Assembly: GCF_000721265.1 (NCBI RefSeq)
Contig: NZ_JOFZ01000008.1
Location: 62,001-126,000 of the forward strand
Origin: Streptomyces sp. NRRL F-5126
GTDB lineage: Bacteria; Actinomycetota; Actinomycetes; Streptomycetales; Streptomycetaceae
DNA length: 64,000 nucleotides
Reading direction: 5' to 3'
Shown one piece after another: positions 42,072 to 53,368 of the stretch. The position numbers and the translations under genes were made by a program. Under the pieces are notes generated by a model, which ran no database searches, was not told where the DNA came from, and saw only the letters and a list, made by a program, of their open reading frames with translations. Within the stretch, counting starts at the first letter, position 1; the number at the start of each line of letters is the position of its first letter.

Positions 42072-43151
42072 TCACATCCCCGCTCGGAACGCCTCCGCGG
42101 CCGCCAGGAACAGGTCGTTGGCCTCGTTCTCACCGATGGTCACGCGCACGCCCTCACCGGCGAACGGCCGCACCACCACGCCCGCGCGCTCGCAGGCCTC
42201 GGCGAACTCCGCCGTCCGGTCGCCGAGCCGCAGCCATACGAAGTTGGCGTGCGTCTCCGGGACCGTCCAGCCCTGCTCACGCAGCCGCCCCAGCACCCGG
42301 TCGCGCTCCTTGACCAGCGCGTCGACCCGGACAAGCAGCTCCTTCTCCGAGCGCAGCGACGCCACGGCGGCGTCCTGCGCGATCTGGCTGACGCCGAACG
42401 GGACGGCCGTCTTGCGCAGCGCCTCGGCCACCGGCTCGTGCGCGACCGCGAAGCCGACCCGCAGCCCCGCGAGCCCGTAGGCCTTGGAGAAGGTGCGCAG
42501 CACGGCCACGTTGGGCCGGTCCCGGTAGATCTCGATCCCGTCGGGCACCTCGGGGTCGCGGTTGAACTCGCGGTACGCCTCGTCCAGCACGACCAGCACG
42601 TCGCCCGGGACCTTGTCGAGGAACCGCTCCAGCTCCGCCCTGCGGGCCACGGTGCCGGTCGGGTTGTTGGGGTTGCAGACGAAGATCAGCCTCGTCCGCT
42701 CGGTGACGGCGTCGGCCATCGCGTCCAGGTCGTGGAACTCGCCCGGCGTCAACGGCACCCGGACGGAGGCCGCACCGGAGATCTGCACGATGATCGGGTA
42801 CGCCTCGAAGGAGCGCCAGGCGTACACGACCTCGTCCCCAGGACCCGACGTGGCCTGGAGCAGCTGCTGCGCCACCCCGACAGAGCCTGTGCCGGTCGCC
42901 ACGTGCGACGTGGGCACGCCGAAGCGCTCGGCGAGCTCGGCCGTCAGCGCCGTGCAGGCCAGGTCCGGGTAGCGCTGGAAGTGCTGCGCGGCGGCGGTCG
43001 CCTGCTCCATCACGCCCGGCAGCGGCGGGTACGGGTTCTCGTTGGACGACAGCTTGTACGTGGTGGCGCCGCCCGCCGGCGCGGGCCTGCCCGGCTTGTA
43101 GGTGGGGATGCCGTCCAACTGCGCGCGCAGCCTGGGGCCCGTCTCGCTCAC
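42072..43151 (-). CDS. hisC: Histidinol-phosphate aminotransferase
   Basis: The 359-residue class-II fold-type I PLP enzyme converts imidazole acetol phosphate to histidinol phosphate in histidine synthesis. Motifs: [36 protein letters not shown] and PLP-lysine [15 protein letters not shown]. It is not in a his operon here, so it is the second hisC-type gene found outside the main operon in Streptomyces, or acts on another aromatic amino acid. GTG 43151 behind GAGGAGG. Confidence 0.9.
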   Translation of the reverse strand: MSETGPRLRAQLDGIPTYKPGRPAPAGGATTYKLSSNENPYPPLPGVMEQATAAAQHFQRYPDLACTALTAELAERFGVPTSHVATGTGSVGVAQQLLQATSGPGDEVVYAWRSFEAYPIIVQISGAASVRVPLTPGEFHDLDAMADAVTERTRLIFVCNPNNPTGTVARRAELERFLDKVPGDVLVVLDEAYREFNRDPEVPDGIEIYRDRPNVAVLRTFSKAYGLAGLRVGFAVAHEPVAEALRKTAVPFGVSQIAQDAAVASLRSEKELLVRVDALVKERDRVLGRLREQGWTVPETHANFVWLRLGDRTAEFAEACERAGVVVRPFAGEGVRVTIGENEANDLFLAAAEAFRAGM

Positions 43152-43578
43152 GACTCGCTCCTCCTCGCCGTCCGTGGCACCGTCCTGGCGGTTCGGCAGG
43201 ACGGTGGGTTCACCTTACGAGCAGATCGCTCCCTTTCGAACGGTCGGTCGGCCGCGAAGAACGTGATGGATGCCACGCTCACCGGAGCGCGGGATGCGCA
43301 TATCGGACGGCCGAGGACGGGGGCGCACCGCGTCCTGGCACGCGCCGGTGGCTCGCGCCGTGGCGCGCGTCCCTCGTAGTGGTGAGTTGAGACCTCTTCG
43401 AGACATGGCCCCCGCCACAGGCATATGCGGGCCGCCACATAAAGGATCACCTCGGATCCCGCCAACACCCTTTGATTCCTAGGCATTCAGGCCAACATGA
43501 TCATGCAGAAACGTGCCTGCCAAGTAGTGCATTTGGGACCCGCCCCACCACCGTGCCGCGCCCTACTATCGGCTCGCC
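43152..43578. other. hisC-LacI intergenic region, 427 bp
   Basis: No gene was found. It is a divergent control region. A TACTAT -10-like hexamer at 43564-43569 lies just before the LacI-family start codon, which has no obvious ribosome-binding site, so a nearly leaderless mRNA is possible. The motif gcatttggg occurs at 43527-43536 and again after the LacI gene. Confidence 0.6.
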
Positions 43579-44700
43579 ATGACAGCAGCAGGGAAACACC
43601 AGGTGAGCCGGACGGACACAACGCGCAGGGGGAGCCGGCAGGGCGGTCGGGCCGGGATCCGGGACGTAGCCGCCGCGGCCGGTGTCTCCATCACGACCGT
43701 CTCGGACGCGCTCAACGGCAAGGGACGGTTACCCGAAGCCACCCGCCGCCATGTACGCGAGGTCGCGGAACGGCTCGGCTACCGCCCGTCCGCGGCCGCG
43801 CGGACCCTCCGTACGGGCAAGTCGGGCCTGATCGGCCTGACCGTCACCACCTACGGGGATGAACCTTTCACCTTCACCGAGTTCGCGTACTTCGCCGAGA
43901 TGGCACGGGCCGCGACCTCCGCCGCGCTCGCCCGCGGCTACGCCCTGGTGATCCTGCCCGCCACCTCGCAGCACGACGTGTGGTCCAACGTCGCGCTCGA
44001 CGGGACCGTCGTCGTCGACCCGTCCGACCACGACCCCGTCGTCACCGAACTCGTGCGGCAGGGCCTGCCCGTCGTCTCGGACGGCCGGCCCGCCGGCACG
44101 CTGCCGGTCACCGCCTGGGTCGACAACGACCACGAGGCCGCCGTCCTCGACCTGCTCGACCACATGGCAGAGGCCGGCGCCCGCAGGATCGGCCTGCTCA
44201 CCGGCACCACGACGGACACGTACACCCGCCTGTCCACGACGGCATACCTGCGCTGGTGCGAACGCGTCGGCCAGGACCCCGTGTACGAGTCGTACCCGGC
44301 CCACGACCCCTGCGCGGGCGCCGTCGCCGCTGACCGGCTGCTGGCACGCCCCGACCGGCCCGACGCGGTCTACGGCCTGTTCGACCCCAACGGCACCGAC
44401 CTGCTCGCCGCCGCGCGCCGCTACGGCCTGCGCGTCCCCGAGGACCTGCTGCTCGTGTGCTGCAGCGAGTCGACCGTGTACGCCGCGACGGAGCCGCCGA
44501 TCACCACACTCTCGCTGAAACCGCGCCACATCGGCACGGCCGTCGTGCAGCTCCTGATCGACGCCATCGAGGGAGTCGCCGCGGAAGCCCCCGTCGAGCG
44601 GGTGATACCGACCGAGCTCATCGTCCGCACCTCGTCCCAGCGCCGGCCGCCGCGCACGACGGTCAGCCCGCCGCGCTCACCCGCGAGCGACCGGCCCTGA
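43579..44700 (+). CDS. LacI-family transcriptional regulator with TTA codon
   Basis: The 373-residue protein has an N-terminal LacI HTH (IRDVAAAAGVSITTVSDALN) and a periplasmic-binding-protein-like sensor domain (SGLIGLTVTTYGDEPF; GARRIGLLTGTTTD; PDAVYGLFDPNGTDLLAAAR). The ligand is probably a sugar or nucleoside. Codon 51 is TTA (43729-43731), right after the HTH, so translation should need the bldA leucyl-tRNA and be delayed to development. Start ATG 43579 is weakly supported; GTG 43603 has AGGGAA upstream. The start is not settled. Confidence 0.88.
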   Translation: MTAAGKHQVSRTDTTRRGSRQGGRAGIRDVAAAAGVSITTVSDALNGKGRLPEATRRHVREVAERLGYRPSAAARTLRTGKSGLIGLTVTTYGDEPFTFTEFAYFAEMARAATSAALARGYALVILPATSQHDVWSNVALDGTVVVDPSDHDPVVTELVRQGLPVVSDGRPAGTLPVTAWVDNDHEAAVLDLLDHMAEAGARRIGLLTGTTTDTYTRLSTTAYLRWCERVGQDPVYESYPAHDPCAGAVAADRLLARPDRPDAVYGLFDPNGTDLLAAARRYGLRVPEDLLLVCCSESTVYAATEPPITTLSLKPRHIGTAVVQLLIDAIEGVAAEAPVERVIPTELIVRTSSQRRPPRTTVSPPRSPASDRP

Positions 44701-44946
44701 GGGAGCGGCCCCGCGGGGCCGCGGCCCAGGTCCAGACCTCTGCATTTGGGGCGTTCAGCGTGAATTCGGCGAGCCGCCGGCGATCGCGCACGGATTCACC
44801 ACCCCTGGTGCGTCACACATGACCGGCCGCATTCCTATGATGGGCGGACGACACCGCGGGCCTTTCCCTCCCTCAGGTGGGCAGACCCCCACCCGACCGG
44901 TCAGACCCGAGAGGTGTACGGCGGCGCGACGGTGGTGGAGGGGTCG

Positions 44947-46044
44947 ATGACACAGGGGGCCGACGAGGGACCCGTGGTGCGTACGGCGACGTTGCGCGAC
45001 TTCCGCGTGCCGCCCTACGCGCAGGTTCCCGTGGGGACGGGCGAGACGCCGCAGGAGCGGCAGGATCAGGCGCAGCCGGCCACCCCCGTCCATCCGGGCG
45101 ATGCCGTCCCCGGCGACGAGGCGCCCGACGGCTACACCCCGACGGAGCGCGACCTCCCGGTCCTCACCGAGCAGGCCACCCCGGTCGAGACGCGCATCGA
45201 GGACACGGCCGCGGGCGAGCCGGCCCTCGGCCCGCTCTACGTGGTCGGCGACGTGCACGGCTACCTGGACGAACTCCTCGCGGCCCTCGCGGAACAGGGC
45301 CTCGTGGACGAGGAGGGCCGCTGGTCCGCCGGGACGGCGCGCCTCTGGTTCCTCGGCGACTTCACCGACCGGGGACCCGACGGCGTCGGCGTGATCGACC
45401 TGGTGATGCGGCTGTCCGCCGAGGCCGCGGCCGCCGGCGGCTACTGCAAGGCGCTCATGGGCAACCACGAGCTGCTGCTGCTCGGTGCCAAGCGGTTCGG
45501 CCCCACGCCGGTCAGCTCGGGCGCGGGCACGGCGACGTTCCACGCCGCCTGGCTGCTCAACGGCGGCCAGCAGGGCGACATGGAGCGCCTTCAGGACGTC
45601 CACCTCCAGTGGATGTCCCGCCTCGACGCCGTGGCCGAGGCGGACGGGCACCTGCTGATGCACTCCGACACCACGGCCTACCTGGACTACGGGACGACCA
45701 TCGACGACGTCAACGACACCGTCCACCAGGTACTCACACGCAACGACGCCGACGAGTGCTGGGACCTGTTCCGCAAGCTGACCAAGCGCTTCGCGTTCCG
45801 CGACGACGGCCCGGGCGCCGCGCGTGAACTCCTCGACGCCTACGGTGGCCGGCGCGTCGTGCACGGCCACAGCCCCATCCCGTACCTGCTCGGCGAGGTC
45901 GGCACGGAAGACGCCGCCGACGCCGACGGCGGCTCCGGCCCCGTGGTGGAAGGACCGCACGTCTACGCGGAGGGGCTGGCCATCGCCATGGACGGCGGCG
46001 TGACCATGGCCGGAAAGCTACTGGTGGTCCGGCTCCCGCTCTAG
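44947..46044 (+). CDS. Calcineurin-like metallophosphoesterase (Ser/Thr phosphatase type)
   Basis: The 365-residue protein has an acidic, Pro-rich disordered N-terminus (about 1-95) followed by a PPP-type core: GDVHG (about 100-104), LGDFTDRGPDG, GNHELLLLG and HGHSPIPYLLG. All four metal-ligand motifs are present. Bacterial members act on phosphoproteins, diadenosine polyphosphates or other substrates. ATG 44947 behind GGAGGGG. Confidence 0.9.
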   Translation: MTQGADEGPVVRTATLRDFRVPPYAQVPVGTGETPQERQDQAQPATPVHPGDAVPGDEAPDGYTPTERDLPVLTEQATPVETRIEDTAAGEPALGPLYVVGDVHGYLDELLAALAEQGLVDEEGRWSAGTARLWFLGDFTDRGPDGVGVIDLVMRLSAEAAAAGGYCKALMGNHELLLLGAKRFGPTPVSSGAGTATFHAAWLLNGGQQGDMERLQDVHLQWMSRLDAVAEADGHLLMHSDTTAYLDYGTTIDDVNDTVHQVLTRNDADECWDLFRKLTKRFAFRDDGPGAARELLDAYGGRRVVHGHSPIPYLLGEVGTEDAADADGGSGPVVEGPHVYAEGLAIAMDGGVTMAGKLLVVRLPL

Positions 46045-46206
46045 GGCGGATTCCGTGCAGGGGCGGGTGCTTTTCCGAAAGTCCCTGTCACGGCGGCCCG
46101 GAGTCGCTCTACCATCGGCGTATCCGTAGCAGACTCTCCTCCGTTTCTGCCCACCGCACGTGCCACGACGGGCGGTTCGGCCCTACGGAGCATCGGGGGA
46201 TGCACC

Positions 46207-47112
46207 ATGAAGAGCGCTCCGCACCTGCTGGGCGAGGACCGCGCTGAATTCGAGCGCACACTCGACGAAGCGCTGCGCACCGCGCACGAACGCGCCGAAC
46301 TCGCCGGGCTCGGCGAGGTACTGACCACCCGCCAGCTGCGTGCCATGGCGCTGGACGCGCAGCAGCTGATCGCGCAGGCGGCCGCCCCCGAGTACGAGCG
46401 CTACCGGGAGGTGCGCGAGGAACTGCGCGCGCCCCGCTCCCCGCTCGCACGGGAAGCGCCCCCGCCGGGCCCGGCGGGGGCGGCGGGGGCGGCCACCGCG
46501 GAAGCGGGCTCGGACGCCGAGTCGCTCCCTGCCCCCTCTGCCCCGTCCAGGCATCTCCCGGGCAGCTCCGTGCTCGGAGACCCGGCGAGGACGGGCGCGG
46601 GGGTGCTCGCCGTCGTCGCGGTGCTCGTCCCCGTCCTCGCGGCGATCGCGGCGGTGATCTTCCTGCTGGCGGGCTACCTGCTGCAGGCGGTCGGCCCCGC
46701 ACACGCACTCGCCGGCGCGCTGATCGCCTTCGGCTGGTTCTTCGCCTCGGTGATGGCGCTCGGCATCCTGGCGGGCGGCATCGGCCTGGTGATCACCGCG
46801 CTGCGCAACGGCTCGACGCAGATACGCTCGGCGGACGAGGCACGCCGGCTCGCGCAGGCACGGGACGAGTGGCGCGCCGCGCTTCTCGATCGCGGCATCG
46901 TCCCGTACCTGCGGCGGGCCCTCAGGGAAGCGGACGCTTCGGCGCCCGTGTCGCGGTGGCAGGGCGAGGGCGGTCAGTTGCCGAAGATCGGCTACAGCCG
47001 CCCGGACTTCTCCAGCCCCGGCGAGGGCGCGACGAGGCGGCGGGGCCCCCGCTACTCGAGCCCGGACTTCAGCAGCCCGGACTACGGCGGCCCCGACCAC
47101 CAGCCGGACTAG
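46207..47112 (+). CDS. Membrane protein with C-terminal Ser-Pro-Asp repeats
   Basis: The 301-residue protein is conserved in Streptomyces as far as I recall, with no named function. A helical soluble part (1-120, hydrophilic/coiled) precedes two long hydrophobic helices (about 140-165 and 170-197). A cytosolic helix follows, and a tail with the repeats YSRPDFSSPG and YSSPDFSSPDYGGPD. The tail could be a phosphorylation or protein-interaction region; this is inference. Located between the phosphatase and thiC. Confidence 0.75.
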   Translation: MKSAPHLLGEDRAEFERTLDEALRTAHERAELAGLGEVLTTRQLRAMALDAQQLIAQAAAPEYERYREVREELRAPRSPLAREAPPPGPAGAAGAATAEAGSDAESLPAPSAPSRHLPGSSVLGDPARTGAGVLAVVAVLVPVLAAIAAVIFLLAGYLLQAVGPAHALAGALIAFGWFFASVMALGILAGGIGLVITALRNGSTQIRSADEARRLAQARDEWRAALLDRGIVPYLRRALREADASAPVSRWQGEGGQLPKIGYSRPDFSSPGEGATRRRGPRYSSPDFSSPDYGGPDHQPD

Positions 47113-47146
47113 AAGCCGTACCGCGACGCCCCGCCCTGCCCCTGCG

Positions 47147-49045
<1,899 letters not shown>

Positions 49046-49131
49046 CGTGTGCAAAAGCGTATCCACGCTAGCGCCAGGGCCATGGGGATGGCCAGAGGGC
49101 CTGTGCCGCAGTCCGGTCGGACGGCGCCGGG

Positions 49132-49569
49132 TCAGCCGGCGTTCTCCTCGGCGAGGATGCGGCCGAGTTCCTTCTCGAGTGATCCCTCGAAGTCGCCGGC
49201 CACCTGCTCCTGGCCGAGCGGCACCAGTCTGTCCGTCCGGTCGAGGAAGGCGACGAGAGGCGCCGCGCTCACCCGGAACAGCGCGTGGTCGTCGCCGACC
49301 TGGAGCGTGATGTGGACGTCGGAGAGGTCCTCGGGCGCGGTCGGCGCGATGTGCACGTCGCCGTCCCCGCTCGGGACGTTGATCCCGTCGAGCAGCAGCT
49401 CACGCCCGAACGTCCAGGTCACGGGCGCGTCACCGGGCAGATGGAAGGTCATGCGCACCGCATAGGGATCTTCGGTTTCGTAGTGAAGCTCCACCGGGAT
49501 CCGGAACGCGAGCTCCTCGGAGACGAGGAAGCTCATCTGGACCTCGGCCTGTACCGATTCGCGCATCAT
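49132..49569 (-). CDS. ssgA: Sporulation and cell-division protein SsgA
   Basis: The 145-residue SALP (SsgA-like) protein begins MMRESVQAEVQMSFLVSEEL, followed by IPVELHYETEDPYAVRMTFH and GDVHIAPTAPEDLSDVHI. This is the SsgA branch by its N-terminus and by the IclR gene next to it. SsgA recruits the septation machinery during sporulation and branching. A GGAGTGG site precedes the first ATG. Control is expected from SsgR rather than from WhiA/WhiH. Confidence 0.93.
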   Translation of the reverse strand: MMRESVQAEVQMSFLVSEELAFRIPVELHYETEDPYAVRMTFHLPGDAPVTWTFGRELLLDGINVPSGDGDVHIAPTAPEDLSDVHITLQVGDDHALFRVSAAPLVAFLDRTDRLVPLGQEQVAGDFEGSLEKELGRILAEENAG

Positions 49570-49664
49570 GCACCACTCCGGAGTAGATACGGCTAGGAAT
49601 GATCCCCTTGCCCCCCTTGACTCAATCGTCCTGGAAGCGCTAACAGATCACAAGGAGTAATTTT

Positions 49665-50480
49665 TCAGATACTGATAGAGAAGGTTCCCGAGGTCAGCAG
49701 CTTGCTGATCTCTCTGCGTAACCGTTCGACGGTCGGCAGGAGTTCGTCTTCCCTGTCGAGTGGCACAGAAATGGCCATGGTCGCGGCGGCGGGGCCGACC
49801 GCTATGGGCAGCGCGGCGCATACGGTGCCGAGCGTGTACTCCTGACGTTCGATCACCGGGCGCAGCGGGTCGCGGGCCGTGCGGTCGAGAGCGGCGAGGC
49901 GGGTGAGCAGGGCGCCACGGCTGCGCACGGAGTGCGGGGTGAGCGACCAGACGGGATAGCGGTCCAGGTGGTCGCGGCGGGTGGCGCCGTCGAGTTGGCT
50001 CAGCAGGCACTGGCCGATCGCGTGCGCGTGTCCTGTGGCACGGAAGTCGGCCCACTCGTCGACGGCGGGCGTCTCGGGGGCGTCGGCGACCGAGACGAGC
50101 TCGATCTCGCCCTCGCGGTAGACCGCGAAGTAGACGGGCGCACCGACGCGGTCGCACAGTGACCGGAGCGTCTCGACGATCTTGCTGCGACGATTCTGCA
50201 GCGCCTCGTCCCTGGCGAGCCGGGGGACGGCCCCGCCGAGGCGGAACACGCCGTTCTCCCGGTGGAGGTAGCCCTCGTGCGCCAGGGTGCGCAGCAGGTG
50301 GTACGTGGTGGGGAGGGGCAGCCCTGCCTCGCGCGCGAGTTGCTTGGCAGGGGCCCCGTCCCGGTGGGCGCCGACGGATTCGAGCAGTCGCAGCGCGCGC
50401 TGCACCGAGCCGATCAGCGTAGGCGCCCCGACGTGCGTGGCAGCCGATCCATTGAGGGCTGTACGTGTTGCTGTGGCCAA
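49665..50480 (-). CDS. ssgR: IclR-family regulator of ssgA (SsgR)
   Basis: The 271-residue protein has an N-terminal IclR winged-helix (LIGSVQRALRLLESVGAH; LPLPTTYHLLRTLAHEGYLH) and a C-terminal IclR ligand domain (VGAPVYFAVYREGEIELVSV; HAIGQCLLSQLDG; ERQEYTLGTVCAALPIAVGP). In Streptomyces this gene is the activator of ssgA, which lies directly downstream. TTG 50480 behind GGGGTGA is used as start because no ATG or GTG with a site is nearby; this start is tentative. Confidence 0.9.
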   Translation of the reverse strand: MATATRTALNGSAATHVGAPTLIGSVQRALRLLESVGAHRDGAPAKQLAREAGLPLPTTYHLLRTLAHEGYLHRENGVFRLGGAVPRLARDEALQNRRSKIVETLRSLCDRVGAPVYFAVYREGEIELVSVADAPETPAVDEWADFRATGHAHAIGQCLLSQLDGATRRDHLDRYPVWSLTPHSVRSRGALLTRLAALDRTARDPLRPVIERQEYTLGTVCAALPIAVGPAAATMAISVPLDREDELLPTVERLRREISKLLTSGTFSISI

Positions 50481-50653
50481 GGGTCACCCCCAGCGGTGGG
50501 GACGAGCAGCTGCCCGCCCGCGGGGGCCGCCCCCGCGCACCCGCCGAGCCCCGGGGGGACCGCCAGGGCGCGGCAGAGACCAGTCACTCTAAGGGCACAC
50601 CAGGGCCAAGGGTGGTTTCCCGTACGGCTTTCCCCCGCGCGGGCTAACCGGTT

Positions 50654-50872
50654 CTACCAGCCGTCGTGCGAGGACGACGATGAGGTGAACTTGCGTACGA
50701 GGAAGATGAGTCCGGCCACCAGGGCGACGAGGATGAGCGCCTTGAAGAGCAGCCCGATGACGAACCCGATGATGGTCGTGATCAGCCCGCCGAACACGAC
50801 GAGGACGATCAGGGGCACCGCGACCCACTTCACCCACCAGGGCAGTCCAGCGAATATCTCCCGCCTTGCCAT
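50654..50872 (-). CDS. Small membrane protein (DUF5326-like)
   Basis: The 72-residue protein has two hydrophobic stretches (VAVPLIVLVVFGGLITTII; ALILVALVAGLIFLV) and a Ser-rich charged tail (SSSSSHDGW). An actinobacterial membrane protein of unknown role; the domain name is from memory. It starts at ATG 50872 and lies downstream of the cupin gene, same strand. Confidence 0.75.
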   Translation of the reverse strand: MARREIFAGLPWWVKWVAVPLIVLVVFGGLITTIIGFVIGLLFKALILVALVAGLIFLVRKFTSSSSSHDGW

Positions 50873-51088
50873 CGCCTCTACCTCACTCCTCCGGACCTCT
50901 CCGGCTCATGTCCGGCACGCCCCGTTCGCGGGACATCCGGTTGACGCTTTCGATGCTAGAAGGTCGGCGGGCGGAACGGGGGCCCGCCGTCCCCCGCTCT
51001 CCCCTGATCCGACCCTGAGTCCCTTCTCGGGGTCCGGCTCAGCGGCTCGGCTCAGCGGTTCGGCCGGCTCGGGCGGGCATGAGGGTGT

Positions 51089-51406
51089 TCAGCTCTCCGG
51101 CGGGGAGAACACGACCATGACCCGGAGGTCCTCCGTGATGTGGTGGAACTTGTGCGTGGTCCCGGCCGGCACGAAGACGACGCTGCCCCTGGCCACGTGG
51201 GTGGTCTCCATGCCCACGGTGATCGAAGCACGACCGCTCATCACGAGGTACACCTCGTCCTCTTTGTGCGGCTGCTGCCGGTCGGCCTCGCCCGCGTCCA
51301 GTGCGTAGAGCCCGAGCGACATGCTGCGCCCGCGCATGAACTGGAGGTAGGCGCCGTCGTTCGCGGCGCGCTCCGCCTCCAGGTCGTCCAGTCGGAATGC
51401 CTTCAT
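51089..51406 (-). CDS. Single-domain cupin protein
   Basis: The 105-residue protein has the cupin_2 barrel with motif 1 PHKEDEVYLVMSGRASITVG and motif 2 PAGTTHKFH. Metal ligands would be His49, Glu53 and His86 by motif, but the first motif is degenerate. Function unknown: isomerase, dioxygenase or binding protein are possible. It is divergent from the cystathionine gamma-lyase-like gene. Confidence 0.82.
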   Translation of the reverse strand: MKAFRLDDLEAERAANDGAYLQFMRGRSMSLGLYALDAGEADRQQPHKEDEVYLVMSGRASITVGMETTHVARGSVVFVPAGTTHKFHHITEDLRVMVVFSPPES

Positions 51407-51467
51407 GCCACGATCAGACCATGAAGATTTCCGCAGTCAAGACGAGCGCCGATGGCGAGGCGAAGCC

Positions 51468-52637
51468 GTGACCGGGCACGACAGTGCGTCCGGACGGGAG
51501 ACGGGGGAGGGGACGCGCGCCGTACGCGCGGGGCTGCCGGAACCTGTCAAGTACGAGCCGACGCTGCCAGGACCGGTCTTCGCCGCGCACTTCCACCTGC
51601 CCGGCGAGCCGACAGGCCCCTACACGTACGGCCGCGACGAGAACCCGACCTGGACCCTGCTCGAGCGGGCCATCGGCGAGCTCGAGGCGCCGGGGCAGCG
51701 GACGGAGACCGTCGTCCTCGCATCGGGCATGGCCGCCATCTCCGCCGTGGCCCTCTCCCAGCTGCGGGCGGGCGACGTCGCCGTGTTCCCCGACGACGGC
51801 TACCAGGCGCTGCCGCTGCTGCACGACCAGCTCGCCGCCTACGGCGTCGAGGTGCGGACCGCGCCGACCGGCGGCAACGGGCAGCTGCGCGTGCTCGACG
51901 GCGCGAAGCTCCTGTGGATCGAGACGCCGTCCAACCCGGGCCTGGACGTCTGCGACATCCGCGAGCTTGCGGCGCGGGCCCATGCGGCGGGCGCGCTCGT
52001 CGCGGTCGACAACACCCTGGCCACACCGCTCGGGCAGCGGCCGCTCACCCTGGGCGCGGACTTCTCGGTCGCCAGTGACACCAAGGGCATGACGGGCCAC
52101 GGGGATCTGCTGCTCGGCCACGTCACCGTGACCGACCCGGCGCTCGCCGCCTCCGTACGGCGCTGGCGCAAGATCGTCGGCGCCATCCCCGGGCCCATGG
52201 AGGCCTGGCTCGCGCACAGGTCGCTGGCGACGCTCCAGCTGCGCAACGACAGGCAGTGCGCCACCGCGCTGACCCTCGCGCACGCGCTGAGCGAGCGCCC
52301 GGAGGTCTCCGGGCTGCGCTACCCGGGCCTCCCCGGCGATCCGTCGCACCGCGTCGCGTCGCTGCAGATGCGGCGCTACGGCTCGGTGGTCTCCTTCCAG
52401 CTGCCGGGACGCGACGATGCGGAGCGCTTCCTCGGCGGGTTGCGGCTGGTGGACGACGCGACCAGCTTCGGCGGCGTGCGCTCGACCGCGGAGCGGCGCG
52501 GCCGCTGGGGCGGCGACGCGGTGCCCGAGGGGTTCATCAGGTTCTCGGTGGGCGCGGAGGACCCGGAGGACCTCGTCGCCGACGTCCTGCACGCTCTGGA
52601 CGGGCTCGGCCCGGCGGGAACCGGCGCCACGGCCTGA
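51468..52637 (+). CDS. Cystathionine gamma-lyase-like PLP enzyme
   Basis: The 389-residue Cys/Met-metabolism PLP enzyme has VVLASGMAAISAVAL near residue 85, LLWIETPSNPGLDV, VAVDNTLATPLGQRPLTLGA and the PLP-lysine in VASDTKGMTGHGDLLLGHV (usual pattern SxTKyxxGHSD). It ends with EGFIRFSVGAEDPEDLVADV, typical of the family. It could be cystathionine gamma-lyase, gamma-synthase or methionine gamma-lyase; I favour the lyase for the truncated trans-sulfuration set. GTG 51468 has only a weak GAGG site upstream. Confidence 0.88.
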   Translation: MTGHDSASGRETGEGTRAVRAGLPEPVKYEPTLPGPVFAAHFHLPGEPTGPYTYGRDENPTWTLLERAIGELEAPGQRTETVVLASGMAAISAVALSQLRAGDVAVFPDDGYQALPLLHDQLAAYGVEVRTAPTGGNGQLRVLDGAKLLWIETPSNPGLDVCDIRELAARAHAAGALVAVDNTLATPLGQRPLTLGADFSVASDTKGMTGHGDLLLGHVTVTDPALAASVRRWRKIVGAIPGPMEAWLAHRSLATLQLRNDRQCATALTLAHALSERPEVSGLRYPGLPGDPSHRVASLQMRRYGSVVSFQLPGRDDAERFLGGLRLVDDATSFGGVRSTAERRGRWGGDAVPEGFIRFSVGAEDPEDLVADVLHALDGLGPAGTGATA

Positions 52638-52646
52638 GGAGGACGA

Positions 52647-52689
52647 ACGGACGGCCCGAGCCTCCCCCCTCGTGGCTCGGGCCGTCCGT
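52647..52689. terminator. Hairpin terminator
   Basis: A perfect 16-bp stem (52647-52662 with 52674-52689) has an 11-base loop and lies ten bases after the cystathionine gamma-lyase-like gene. It probably ends transcription in that direction. Confidence 0.85.
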
Positions 52690-52851
52690 GTGCCCTCGTG
52701 AAGGGCTACGCCCACAAGGCTAGTTGACTGAGCGTCAGTGTTCAATCACAGTTTCCGCACTTGGTCTTTTCCGCCGCGGTCTCGACCGAGGCCCGGTGAC
52801 AGCAGGGGTCACAGGAGTTTCGGCGGCCGCCCCACGGGCCAGCCTTCTCCC

Positions 52852-53337
52852 ATGACCCAACGGCCCGTGGTCAAGCGCACCGCACGCGCCATCCTGCTCG
52901 ACGGGGACGACCTGGTCCTGATCAAGCGCACCCGGCCGGGCGTGGCTCCCTACTGGGTCACACCCGGCGGAGGCGTAGAGGACACCGACCCCACTGTGAT
53001 CGACGCGCTGCACCGCGAGGTCGACGAGGAACTGGGCGCGAAGATCACCGACGCGGTCCCCTGCTTCGTGGACACGGTCGAGCATGTCGCCGAGGGCGCC
53101 GGGGACGTAGCGGGCGTCAAGGTCCAGCACTTCTTCGTCTGCCGCCTGGAGTCCATGGACCCGTCGCTGCGGCACGGCCCCGAGGTGGACGAGCCGCAGG
53201 GCGAGTACGAGATCGTCCGGGTGCCGTTCAGCCGTGTCGGGATCGCCGCGGTCCATCTCGTCCCGCTGTCGCTGCGCCACTACCTGGACGGCAACATCGA
53301 GGGAGTACGCGCCATGCACGCACCCGACCTCGGCTGA
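52852..53337 (+). CDS. NUDIX hydrolase
   Basis: The 161-residue protein has a Nudix box GGGVEDTDPTVIDALHREVDEELGA (about 42-66), with all Gly/Glu/Arg signature residues. Substrate (nucleoside diphosphate derivative, NTP or CoA) is not predictable. ATG 52852. It is followed after about 30 bp by a convergent HAD gene. Confidence 0.92.
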   Translation: MTQRPVVKRTARAILLDGDDLVLIKRTRPGVAPYWVTPGGGVEDTDPTVIDALHREVDEELGAKITDAVPCFVDTVEHVAEGAGDVAGVKVQHFFVCRLESMDPSLRHGPEVDEPQGEYEIVRVPFSRVGIAAVHLVPLSLRHYLDGNIEGVRAMHAPDLG

Positions 53338-53368
53338 GGCCTCACACAGCTGTTGTCTCGCGCACGAG

